A stretch of 64,000 nt of DNA from CAWKMN01 sp963850765 (GTDB lineage Bacteria > Chloroflexota > Anaerolineae > Aggregatilineales > Aggregatilineaceae): NCBI GenBank assembly GCA_963850765.1, contig CAWKMN010000003.1:1364001-1428000 (forward strand). Reading direction: 5' to 3'. A program made the position numbers and the translations under genes. How positions within the stretch are numbered: position 1 is the first letter of the stretch; the number at the start of each line of letters is the position of its first letter. Below, in pieces: positions 1 through 7,311 of the stretch. Below the pieces are notes generated by a model that was not told the origin of the DNA, did not search any database, and saw only the letters and a list, made by a program, of their open reading frames with translations.

Positions 1-1
1 C

Positions 2-466
2 GCGCTGGCCGAAGACGTCGCGACAGGCTGGGCCGCGCTGGGCCTTGAGATGGATGTTGAAACAGTGGACGCCGGCGATCTTCACGCGCGGCTCGAAGAC
101 GGCGATTTTGGCGTGGCGCTGATCGAACTCAGCTTCGAGCCCAACGCCGACCCCGATCCGTATGTCTTCTGGCACCAGGGGCAGTATGGCACTGGGCAGA
201 ACTTCGGCGCGATGGACGACCGGCGCATCAGCGAGACGCTGGAAATGGCCCGCCGCGATCCCACCGGCGTGAACCGCATCATGCTCTACCACCAGTTTCA
301 GGCGCTTTTCGCGGAGCGTGTTCCCGCGCTGGTGCTCTATTATCCGCTGTACATCTATGCCGCCGACACCCGTCTGGACGGTATCCAGCTTGGTTTTCTG
401 AGCTCGCCCAGCGACCGGTTCCGCAACCTTCAGGACTGGGTTTTTGCGGGCACGATCCTGGAATGA
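2..466 (+). CDS. ABC transporter substrate-binding protein, family 5, C-terminal fragment
   Basis: The reading frame is open from base 2 and enters from outside the window, so only the last ~154 residues are seen. The text matches the C-terminal lobe of family-5 (peptide/nickel type) binding proteins: a segment with ADPDPYVFWHQGQ and NFGAMDD, then a helix rich in MARRDPTG, then ALVLYYPLYIYAAD and a closing FRNLQDWVF. In this family that region completes lobe II and the hinge of an extracytoplasmic binding protein that delivers peptides or other small solutes to a Dpp/Opp permease. Here it sits in the usual order, in contrast to the permuted relative at 35460. The start and the operon partners lie upstream of the window. 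Confidence 0.85.
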   Translation, partial: ALAEDVATGWAALGLEMDVETVDAGDLHARLEDGDFGVALIELSFEPNADPDPYVFWHQGQYGTGQNFGAMDDRRISETLEMARRDPTGVNRIMLYHQFQALFAERVPALVLYYPLYIYAADTRLDGIQLGFLSSPSDRFRNLQDWVFAGTILE

Positions 467-480
467 AGGCGGATTCGGGC

Positions 481-509
481 TTGACATTGACGGTGAGCAC
501 CGCTAAAAT
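481..509 (+). promoter_or_regulatory. sigma-70-type promoter of tRNA-Leu
   Basis: TTGACA at 481-486 and TAAAAT at 504-509 are separated by 17 bases, an almost consensus housekeeping promoter. The tRNA starts 14 bases after the -10 box. It lies just after the stop of the preceding gene, so the tRNA is transcribed on its own. Confidence 0.75.
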
Positions 510-523
510 TATGCTTACTTCTT

Positions 524-610
524 GCCGAAGTGGCGGAATTGGCAGACGCGCTACGTTCAGGGCGTAGTCCTCGTTCGGGGGTGTGGGTTCAACTCCCACC
601 TTCGGCACCA
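524..610 (+). tRNA. tRNA-Leu (anticodon CAG)
   Basis: A full class II tRNA can be folded by eye. The acceptor arm GCCGAAG (524-530) pairs with CTTCGGC (600-606). The anticodon stem CTACG/CGTAG encloses TTCAGGG, giving anticodon CAG at 558-560, which reads CUG. A long variable arm follows, as expected for leucine, then the T arm with GGTTCAACTCC. The CCA end is encoded (608-610). A promoter precedes it and a terminator follows. Confidence 0.96.
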
Positions 611-612
611 GG

Positions 613-643
613 CCCAGGTTGATGGTTAAACCTGGGTTTTTTT
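613..643 (+). terminator. rho-independent terminator after tRNA-Leu
   Basis: CCCAGGTT (613-620) pairs perfectly with AACCTGGG (629-636) across an 8-base loop and is followed by a run of seven T (637-643). It begins three bases after the tRNA CCA end. Confidence 0.88.
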
Positions 644-693
644 ATTGTGGTGTGGTACGGTTAAGGGGTCTCGGAAAAAAGCTCAAAAAAGAC

Positions 694-722
694 GAACCGC
701 CGAGACGCAGAGTACGCAGAGA
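694..722. repeat. CGCAGAG-type intergenic repeat
   Basis: The stretch contains GAGACGCAGAGTACGCAGAG, a roughly 8-base periodic sequence of the CGCAGAGA kind that is widely scattered in intergenic DNA of many environmental bacteria. It lies between the tRNA terminator and the next gene and codes for nothing convincing. Confidence 0.5.
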
Positions 723-738
723 TTCTTGAGGAAGAGAG

Positions 739-767
739 AGTAGGGGCGTGTTAACAAACCCGCCCTG
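739..767. repeat. TAGGGGCG-family palindromic repeat
   Basis: AGTAGGGGCGTGTTAACAAA followed by CCCGCCCT is a near palindrome centred on GTTAAC. Copies with the same outer arms occur at 26494, 46749 and elsewhere. The reverse complement of this copy matches 62516-62544 almost base for base, where it lies inside a gene. Confidence 0.7.
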
Positions 768-826
768 CTTCCAAAGAATAACACCTCAGGCCATAATTGG
801 CCGTGCTGACAATGGTGGTATTCCCT

Positions 827-1279
827 ATGGACGACTATCCCGACGACCTGTCCGGTGCGGCACCACGCCGCCGCAGCCGCCAGCAGATATCGAGCATGCA
901 GATTGTATTCGCGGCTATCCTGTCGGTGGGTCTGCTGCTCGTGATCAACTTCAGCGGGCGCATCGCGCGCAGCCAGCAGACCGAAGCGGAACGCCAGCGT
1001 CTCCAGGCGACAATCACCGTGCTCGAAGATCAGCAGCTTGGCCTGCTGAAGGATCGAGACTTCGCCGCCAGTGATGCGAGCGTCGAGCACTGGGCGCATA
1101 CCGAAGGGAAAATGGTCCGCGACGGAGAAGTCCTCGTGATCCCGATCCCGGCCGGGATCGTGGAGCCAACGCCTCTGCCGCCCGCCCCGGTGCTGAACAC
1201 GACGCCCCAGCCCGAGCCCGAAGAAGCCAACTGGCACCTGTGGTGGAACCTGTTTTTTAGCGGCGAACCACCGTTTTAG
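827..1279 (+). CDS. FtsB/DivIC-like septum formation initiator protein
   Basis: This 150-residue protein has a short charged cytoplasmic N-terminus (APRRRSRQQ), one membrane segment around residues 25-43 (VFAAILSVGLLLVINF), and then a short coiled coil (SQQTEAERQRLQATITVLED) outside the membrane. This is the layout of FtsB/DivIC proteins, which bridge FtsL and FtsQ/DivIB in the divisome. The coiled coil is followed by a WAHTEGKMVRDGE segment, the usual place of the conserved post-coil motif (A..xGMV.pGE), and by a Pro-rich tail with TPLPPAPV. The start at ATG 827 is preferred to an in-frame ATG at 797 because the extra ten residues add nothing to the family layout. Its stop overlaps that of the convergent response regulator. 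Confidence 0.72.
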   Translation: MDDYPDDLSGAAPRRRSRQQISSMQIVFAAILSVGLLLVINFSGRIARSQQTEAERQRLQATITVLEDQQLGLLKDRDFAASDASVEHWAHTEGKMVRDGEVLVIPIPAGIVEPTPLPPAPVLNTTPQPEPEEANWHLWWNLFFSGEPPF

Positions 1280-1887
1280 GTCTGTGCAGGGTCAGGTTCG
1301 GTCGTGTTCGCCTTTGCCTGCACCGGCTCCGGCTCCGGGCTGGAAGGCGGCTTAACGGGCGGGGACGCTTCCTCAGCCTTGGCGGTGGTTTCTGGCGCTG
1401 GTGAGGCTGTCTCTGCCGGTGGCGCGGATAAATCTGGCAGCGGCGCGATAAGTTCGACGGCAGGCGGCCGGATGTCCGGGATTTCCTGCGTGACCGCTTT
1501 GGCGGCTTCACGTCGCTTGCGGCGGGGTGCCGTCAGACGCCCGGCCAGATCTCGCACCTGGCTGAATGTGGTCGGTTTGATCAGCACGAGGTCGGCCATA
1601 TCCTGAACCAGATCGGCCGAGCGCGGGTCGGCGGTGGCGATGATCACCAGCGTGTCTTTCAGGCGCTCGTCGGCGCGGATGCTGCGGATAATATTGGTGC
1701 CCAACACCTGCGGCAGATGCAGATCCAGCACGATGATTTCGGGAACCGTCTCTTTCAGGCGGGCCAGCGCTTTATCACCTTCCGCGATCTGTTCCGTCTG
1801 AAATCCCAGAACTTCGAGCGCTTTGGCAAAAATCACAGATGCGTCAAAGTCATCCTCAATGACCAACGCCAACGCGTCGTCACTCAT
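1276..1887 (-). CDS. Single-domain response regulator with a disordered tail
   Basis: Residues 1-120 form a CheY-like receiver. The acidic pair is E11/D12/D13, the phospho-acceptor is D55 in VLDLHLP, the switch Thr is T85 in IIATAD, and the conserved Lys is K104 in LIKP. There is no DNA-binding domain. Instead, about 80 residues of Pro/Ala/Glu-rich low-complexity sequence follow (SAPPAETASPAPETTAK and similar), which look disordered. The ATG overlaps the TGA of the histidine kinase in ATGA, so the two are translationally coupled and almost certainly partners. The output is probably protein-protein interaction or phosphorelay rather than direct transcription control. The gene ends convergently with the FtsB-like gene with a 4-base overlap. 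Confidence 0.9.
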   Translation of the reverse strand: MSDDALALVIEDDFDASVIFAKALEVLGFQTEQIAEGDKALARLKETVPEIIVLDLHLPQVLGTNIIRSIRADERLKDTLVIIATADPRSADLVQDMADLVLIKPTTFSQVRDLAGRLTAPRRKRREAAKAVTQEIPDIRPPAVELIAPLPDLSAPPAETASPAPETTAKAEEASPPVKPPSSPEPEPVQAKANTTEPDPAQT

Positions 1888-3578
1888 CGGACCTTCTCCT
1901 TTTCTAAGATGATTGGCAGAGACAGGGTGAACGTGCTGCCCTGCCCCACTTCGCTCGTCAGGCTGATATCGCCGCCCAGCAGATTAGCCAGTTGTTTGAC
2001 AATGGCAAGACCCAGACCGCTGCCGGCGTGCTGGCGCGTGGCCGAATCATCGACCTGCCGGAACGGCTCAAAGATGTACGACTGGGCCTCGCGCGGGATG
2101 CCGGGGCCGGTATCGCTGACGTCAAGCGTCCAGTGTTCGGGATCGGGCCGGTGAACGTGGATGGCGATCTTGCCTTTGCTGGTGAACTTGATCGCGTTGC
2201 CCACCAGATTTACCAGGATCTGATTCAGCCGGGTACGGTCGCTGACCAGACTTTCGGGCACATTGCTGGCGACCGAATATTCGAGCTTAAGCCCCTTTTG
2301 CAGAGCCAGGACGTTCATCACCGAGCCAAGCTCCTCGATCAGCTCATTCGGGTTGAAGGGTGTCATTTTGACCGATATTTTGCCAGCTTCGATCTGGGCC
2401 TGATCCAGCAGGTTGTTCACGAGACCCAGCATGCGGTGGCCGTTGGCGATAATCCGCTGGGTCGTCGTAAGCTGCCCCTCAGTGAGCGCGCCGTAGACTT
2501 GCTCCTTGAGCATATCCGCGTAACCCATAATCGCGTTCAGCGGCGTGCGCAGCTCGTGCGAGACCATCGAGACAAAGGCGCTTTTCATCCGGTCCACTTC
2601 GGCTTCGCGCGTGTAGTCGCGGAAGACCACCACCGTGCCCGACATTTCGCCGGAGCGGTCACGCACCGGGGCGACACTCACCGACAGCGTTTTCTCTTCC
2701 CATTCGAACTTGACGCGCGACCCACTGCGCAGCCGCCGGTCACGCACGTAGCGGATGACTTTGTCACGCTCATCGTTCTTTTCATTGCCCAGGGTAAGCA
2801 CGTTCTCCACGCTCTTATCGCGAATTTCATCCGTCGAGCGGTTGAGCAGATGCGAAATAGCATAGTTGGCGACAATCGCCTTGCCGTTCATATCAAATAC
2901 GATCACGCCGTCGGCAATACTTTCGAGGATGGCCTGATTTTTGCCGGATTCCGTCTGGACCCGGTCCAGTGCTTCGGCGAGATCGCGCGTGCGGTCCATC
3001 ACCCGCTGGTCAAGTTCGCGGTTGATGGCGCGCAGATCGATCAGGGCGCGCTCAAGGCTGCGCGCCGACAGCCACGAAACCAGCGCCACGGCGAAAAATC
3101 CCATGATCGCCGGTACGTTGGGAAACACATCGAGCGCAAAGATCGCGATCACCGCATTGATCACCCCGGCCAGCGTCGCGAGGAGAAAACTCGATGCCGG
3201 ATGCAGCAGCACGCTCGCCATAATGATCGGGATGGCGAACAAAAACAGGCTGCGACCGTCAACTACCTCTTCGGGTATGTCGCTGAACGCAAAGACGAAG
3301 GTCAGCAGCAGCAAGAACAGAAGGCTGCCGAGTGGTCCCGAACGATAACGGCTGAGCAGCAGCAGTCCCGAGAACCCTACCAGGAACACAATGCTGCCCA
3401 CCAGCAGAAGCGTCAGGTCTTCGTCGTAGCCAGACAAGGCCGCAAAAACGAGCGTCAGCAGCAGAATCAGCACATCGACGATCAGCAGCCCCAACAGCAT
3501 AATGGTGAGCAGCTTACGCTTCCGGGCGTCTTCGGGATCCGTCGATGGGATGTCAAACAGTTGGCTCAGAATCGCCAT
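1884..3578 (-). CDS. Membrane-bound sensor histidine kinase (PAS-HisKA-HATPase)
   Basis: The 564-residue protein has about six membrane helices in residues 20-170, a linker helix (RELDQRVMDRTRDLAEAL), and a PAS domain near 210-320 (ILESIADGVIVFD). A HisKA domain follows with the phospho-accepting H341 in SMVSHELRTPLNAI, then a HATPase domain with the N box (NLVGNAIKF), G1 (DTGPGIP) and G2 (GSGLGLAI). The start is ATG 3578; the frame extends further upstream but overlaps the cyclase gene. It begins 8 bases after the cyclase stop and shares ATGA with the response regulator, so cyclase, kinase and regulator are likely one transcript. The sensing region is the membrane domain, which has no large periplasmic loop, so a membrane or lipophilic signal is plausible (inference). 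Confidence 0.92.
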   Translation of the reverse strand: MAILSQLFDIPSTDPEDARKRKLLTIMLLGLLIVDVLILLLTLVFAALSGYDEDLTLLLVGSIVFLVGFSGLLLLSRYRSGPLGSLLFLLLLTFVFAFSDIPEEVVDGRSLFLFAIPIIMASVLLHPASSFLLATLAGVINAVIAIFALDVFPNVPAIMGFFAVALVSWLSARSLERALIDLRAINRELDQRVMDRTRDLAEALDRVQTESGKNQAILESIADGVIVFDMNGKAIVANYAISHLLNRSTDEIRDKSVENVLTLGNEKNDERDKVIRYVRDRRLRSGSRVKFEWEEKTLSVSVAPVRDRSGEMSGTVVVFRDYTREAEVDRMKSAFVSMVSHELRTPLNAIMGYADMLKEQVYGALTEGQLTTTQRIIANGHRMLGLVNNLLDQAQIEAGKISVKMTPFNPNELIEELGSVMNVLALQKGLKLEYSVASNVPESLVSDRTRLNQILVNLVGNAIKFTSKGKIAIHVHRPDPEHWTLDVSDTGPGIPREAQSYIFEPFRQVDDSATRQHAGSGLGLAIVKQLANLLGGDISLTSEVGQGSTFTLSLPIILEKEKVR

Positions 3579-3586
3579 GGCATTCT

Positions 3587-5203
3587 TTACCCTTGCCCCA
3601 CTAACATGAGCGCGCTCAGGATCGCCGAACGCACTACCCACACCGGACAATACAAACACTTGCCAATCCACAGCGGCGGCAGCGGATCCTCCTGGTGGGC
3701 GGCCAACCACGCCGCGCCGCGCCGCAGCACATCATCCGGCACGTCGTGCCCGCTGCGCTTCCACAGGACCAGGGCTTGCAGGCAGTAAGCCGTTTCCTCG
3801 GCTGTGGGATTGTAGTAGCCCCATGAGCCATCCTGGTTTTGGGTTTCCAGGATCCAGTACACCGCGTTATCGACCAGACCATCCGCATAGCCGGCTGCGA
3901 TGATTACCAGATGGGCCGTCGGATAGTAGGGCGAGGCGTGCCATTTGTCGAACCAGAACAGCCGGATCGTCTGGACCCGCGCCAGGTAGCGCCGCACTTT
4001 GCGCACTGTTGGATGATTTGCCGGCAAACCGCCCTTGCGCAGCGCGCCGAGGATATGGATATTCGTGCTGATCGACGGGTTGGCTTCCAGTTCATAACAG
4101 CGGTAATGGTCGTCTTCTTCGTAGCTCAGCACAGCGGCCAGATCCGCTTCGCGCCCGAAATGCGTCAGCACTTCGAACACCAACCCGGTATCATCGCCGT
4201 CCTTGGGCGTATAGCCGAGGGCGTGGCCGATGCCGGTGCCCGGCTGCCATGCCCGCTGCAAAAAGTCCAGGTGCGGCTTGCACAGCGCCCGCGTATCCTG
4301 GTCGAGTTCTTCCAGCAGGGAGAGGTTCCACAGGGTCCATGCCTGCTCGAACACGTCAAACGGGGCGACATCCGGCACGCCGCCATCCGTCACAACCTGC
4401 CGCAGATAGGCCAGCGCGCCGGGATCGCCGTGGCGGACGTGCAGCGCGAAATACGCGGTCGCCGAGGGGCTGTGCCCGACCGAGCCATTTGCCTCTTGCA
4501 GGCGATCAATATCCAGCAGGCGCAGTTCGTCCGGCCCGGCCATCTCGACCGAAAACGCCACCGTCACAGCACGATTGATCATGCCGCCGGGCAGGGACGC
4601 GAGTTTGGCCGCGCGATAGTGCGACAGCTTGCTCAACACGTCATTTTCGTACCCGTTGACAAAATCAAGCTTGTGCGCCTCGCTGAGCAGGGTCGGCGCG
4701 ATTAACTCAAATCCGATGGTGGACCCCGGTGGATCGGCCAGCAGGCCGTTCGCGAGGGGTTTCAGCGCAAGCTGCGCCCGCTGGCAGCGCTGCCGGTCGT
4801 CGGCCCTGCCATAGCGCGCCAGGGCGGTCATGGCCGCCAGTGTGCAGATCATGCGATCGTGGTGGTAGCGCAGATAGCCCGTCCCCCACGAGCCGTCCGG
4901 CAGTTGATGATGCCGCAGCCATTCCAGCGCATGCTCGCCGATATCGGCGTCCAGCTCGATCAGACGGGCCATCCAGGCTGTGTCATAGGCCGTATTCAGC
5001 ATCCAGCCGCCGCCAATTTTGCGGAGAAGCTGCTGGACATCCTGTCGAAGTTGGGCGCTATCCGTTACGAGTCCGGACTGGTGAAGTGGGGTGGTATCAC
5101 CACCTGGGGCAGCGGATACCAGTACCCGCCGCGCGCCTGTTTGGCTCCCACGCCGAGAGTTTTGCCCATATTGGACCGGTAAAATTCCTGCATCAGCTTC
5201 CAT
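3587..5203 (-). CDS. Class II diterpene cyclase, Rv3377c-like (halimadienyl/kolavenyl diphosphate synthase type)
   Basis: The sequence reads as a class II terpene cyclase that protonates geranylgeranyl diphosphate and forms a bicyclic diphosphate. The catalytic D-x-D-D motif is DGDD followed by T, at bases 4190-4201. Other family blocks are TAYDTAW, LPDGSWG, IGFELIAPTLLSEA, NGSVGHSPSATAYFALH, PSISTNIHILGAL and a QW-type repeat NQDGSWGYYNPTAEETAYC. These blocks resemble, in order, those of Mycobacterium tuberculosis Rv3377c as I recall it. Length without the N-terminal excess is about 490 residues, typical for this group. Homology starts near base 5068, just after the stop of the upstream gene, but no ATG/GTG/TTG in frame lies there. 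The only in-frame ATG is 5203, inside the upstream gene, so the true start or an undetected indel is unresolved. The product could be a halimadienyl, kolavenyl or related diphosphate. Confidence 0.88.
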   Translation of the reverse strand: MEADAGILPVQYGQNSRRGSQTGARRVLVSAAPGGDTTPLHQSGLVTDSAQLRQDVQQLLRKIGGGWMLNTAYDTAWMARLIELDADIGEHALEWLRHHQLPDGSWGTGYLRYHHDRMICTLAAMTALARYGRADDRQRCQRAQLALKPLANGLLADPPGSTIGFELIAPTLLSEAHKLDFVNGYENDVLSKLSHYRAAKLASLPGGMINRAVTVAFSVEMAGPDELRLLDIDRLQEANGSVGHSPSATAYFALHVRHGDPGALAYLRQVVTDGGVPDVAPFDVFEQAWTLWNLSLLEELDQDTRALCKPHLDFLQRAWQPGTGIGHALGYTPKDGDDTGLVFEVLTHFGREADLAAVLSYEEDDHYRCYELEANPSISTNIHILGALRKGGLPANHPTVRKVRRYLARVQTIRLFWFDKWHASPYYPTAHLVIIAAGYADGLVDNAVYWILETQNQDGSWGYYNPTAEETAYCLQALVLWKRSGHDVPDDVLRRGAAWLAAHQEDPLPPLWIGKCLYCPVWVVRSAILSALMLVGQG

Positions 5204-6060
5204 TCATCAGGCTCCAATGTCGTATAATCGGCATCCCCGGGCCGGGCGTACAGATGATCGTATAAAATCTCCGCCAATTGGCGTGCGGTCAGATAAGGGG
5301 ATGGATTAATGGTGAAATAAAGGTCTTCCTCGCCCGCTGCGACGAGCGGCATATCGAAGGCGCTGAACTTGTCAAAGCCGATGAAAAAGCTGACGGGCGG
5401 CACCGGCTCACCATAATACATTTCAACGAGCGCCTGTTTATCGGGTATGCGGCCAGACTCATTGAAGTAGCGGACGGACATTTCGGCCAGCATTCCGGCA
5501 GCATCCTGCGCAAACAGGCCCAGGAACAGCCGGTGCCGGGTGTGAGTGAGCGTGCTTGCCGTCAGATCGTCGAACAGGTCCAGCAGGTAGGCATAGGGAG
5601 TGGAAGCGAAATACTTCCGATAATCTCCATAAAAACGGACGCGGACTTCATAATCACGGAAAAAATCCAGAAACCGGGCGTCGGTCGCAAGACGTTCCAA
5701 ACCCTTTGCCACGATCTCGACGTAATCATCGCCGCGTTCCGCCAGGTCAGGACCAAATGCCGGGGTCAGCAGGTATTCAATCCCGTGATCAAACAGCAGC
5801 CGGTACAGGTCGATATGCCGCTGTTCGATCACCGCCAGATAATCCCACAGCAGGTCTGGCGATTGGAGCGCCTGGGGATATTCCAGCAGGAACCAGCGCC
5901 GGGTGCCGTTGATCGGAAAGACGCAGACCTTCGGGCCGGCGGCGCGCACCTGGGCAGCGATTTCATGGGTGGGTAGATTCAAGAAAGTCTCACGTTCCAA
6001 CCTATTCGCCTCCGTCGGGCTGGGGCCGTTCCAACGAGCTACCAAAAAGATTGTTAGCAT
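5065..6060 (-). CDS. Rv3378c-like diterpene synthase (tuberculosinol/kolavelool synthase family, cis-prenyltransferase fold)
   Basis: The ~310-residue core follows M. tuberculosis Rv3378c block by block, as recalled: GPKVCVFPINGTRRWFLLEY, LFDHGIEYLLTPAFG, FYGDYRK (143-149), a DLFDDLTAST segment, SFFIGFDKFSAFDMPL and LYFTINPSPYLT. Rv3378c removes diphosphate from the Rv3377c product to give tuberculosinol or its adenosine adduct. A Herpetosiphon homolog makes kolavelool. The adjacent class II cyclase fits the same two-step path. In the P-loop-like motif the residue before GTRRW is N51 (AAC at 5908-5910), where the mycobacterial enzyme has a catalytic Asp, so activity needs testing. The start may be ATG 6060 or the in-frame TTG about 21 codons later, just before ERETFLNLP. 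It is the first gene of the operon running to 1276. Confidence 0.87.
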   Translation of the reverse strand: MLTIFLVARWNGPSPTEANRLERETFLNLPTHEIAAQVRAAGPKVCVFPINGTRRWFLLEYPQALQSPDLLWDYLAVIEQRHIDLYRLLFDHGIEYLLTPAFGPDLAERGDDYVEIVAKGLERLATDARFLDFFRDYEVRVRFYGDYRKYFASTPYAYLLDLFDDLTASTLTHTRHRLFLGLFAQDAAGMLAEMSVRYFNESGRIPDKQALVEMYYGEPVPPVSFFIGFDKFSAFDMPLVAAGEEDLYFTINPSPYLTARQLAEILYDHLYARPGDADYTTLEPDEWKLMQEFYRSNMGKTLGVGAKQARGGYWYPLPQVVIPPHFTSPDS

Positions 6061-6396
6061 ATCACAGAATTGGCCGGCCGTCCTTTACCGGCGACACTCA
6101 AACCATATCAAACACTGCTGAGTGTGCCGCTTACCAACATGTTTTACGAGGGATCCCGAGCTTTACCAGTGAAACGATCGGCAAAAGGAACGGAACCCTT
6201 CTGCCGATGCGCAATACAAGGCATTTGCCGTTTGTATCTTGTTTATGTTGGGTTAATCATATAACAACTCTGGCTTATCGCAAATAGGGCGATTGGCCCA
6301 ATTCACCGTGACGATCAGCCTGAATGCCTGCTGGTAATCGCCGGTTTGTCAGCGCGATAATCAGTTGTATCGAATTTGGACCAATCATGAAAAACC
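6061..6396. other. Intergenic region between divergent operons
   Basis: This 336-base gap is visibly lower in GC than its surroundings and separates the minus-strand terpene operon from the plus-strand DUF309 gene, so promoters for both should lie here. I see no convincing -35/-10 pair, hairpin, repeat or small gene. Confidence 0.5.
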
Positions 6397-7179
6397 ATGC
6401 CAGGACTATCATCTGTCATTGCTCTGGTTGGCGCGTTCGCCGGCCATCCCGCGCTGATTGCCCTTCTCGAGCACGGGAGCTATGAGACGCTGCGCGTGAC
6501 CGGGTCGGACGATCTGGTTGACCGGCTGCTGGACCGCTACCCCGTGCTGATTCTCGTCGATGGGCAGGATGCTGGCTGGGAGCGGTGGGCGGCCGCCATC
6601 AAAGCAGAGCAGGCTCTCCGCCGCCTGCACGTCCTGATCGTCACGCCGGACGACTCCGCCGCGCCGGTCGCGCGATCCGTCGGGGCGGATGGAGTCCTGC
6701 CTGGTGACACGGCAGGCGAAGACGATCTTCGGCGGCAAATTGAGCCGCACATCCGCCGCCTCGAACCCGAAATCGCCGATCAACTGGCCTGCCAGTGCCG
6801 CGAATCGCTGCCGCCGCTGGCCCGGCTGGGCGTCGAGCGGTTTAACGCGGGCGCTTATTACGCGCAGCACGACGCCTTCGAGGCGCAGTGGATGGCCGAG
6901 CCCGGCCCCGTGCGTGACCTGTACCGCGCGGTGCTTCAGGTTGGGGTGGCCTACTACCATATCACCCGCGGCAACCCGGTGGGCGCGCTCAGGATGCTGC
7001 GGCGCTGCGTGCAGTGGTTCGCCGTGCTGCCGGATGACTGCCAGGGGATCGACGTGCGCCAGCTTCGTGAGGATGCCGCACAGGTCCGCGCCGCGCTGCT
7101 GGCGATGAATCCCGGCGAAACCGGCGCGTCGGTGGATCCGGCTCTGCTCAGACCGATCCGCCTGCTCGATTCAGTCTGA
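6397..7179 (+). CDS. DUF309 protein with an N-terminal receiver-like domain
   Basis: The 260-residue protein has two parts. Residues 1-125 look like a degenerate response-regulator receiver: alternating hydrophobic strands (SSVIALVGAFAG, VLILVDGQDAG, LHVLIVTPDD) but no conserved Lys, with VLPGD in its place. Residues 140-235 carry the DUF309 signature (RFNAGAYYAQHDAFEAQWMA, then RDLYRAVLQVGVAYYH), an all-helical family of unknown function. Receiver-DUF309 combinations are common in Chloroflexota and cyanobacteria. The start is ATG 6397. It stands alone on the plus strand after a low-GC intergenic region. Its biochemical role is unknown. Confidence 0.8.
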   Translation: MPGLSSVIALVGAFAGHPALIALLEHGSYETLRVTGSDDLVDRLLDRYPVLILVDGQDAGWERWAAAIKAEQALRRLHVLIVTPDDSAAPVARSVGADGVLPGDTAGEDDLRRQIEPHIRRLEPEIADQLACQCRESLPPLARLGVERFNAGAYYAQHDAFEAQWMAEPGPVRDLYRAVLQVGVAYYHITRGNPVGALRMLRRCVQWFAVLPDDCQGIDVRQLREDAAQVRAALLAMNPGETGASVDPALLRPIRLLDSV

Positions 7180-7311
7180 CTTCCCTGCCTGACTGTCCGC
7201 CTACGATTGTGCGACGCCTCACGAGCGACCGGCTGTTTCCCTCTGGATGACGCTGTCGGGCCGCACTATAATCTTGAGAGCGTCCGATCACCAGCGAAAA
7301 GTGATAATTCC

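Noticed and set aside
683..1237. A 184-codon minus-strand frame opposite the FtsB-like gene
   Set aside because: Its start lies in coding shadow and its end in an intergenic repeat.
1992..3788. A long open frame of 598 codons on the plus strand opposite the histidine kinase and cyclase end
   Set aside because: Its composition is rich in Arg, His and Gln, typical of an antisense shadow of a GC-rich gene, and the minus strand carries clear kinase motifs.
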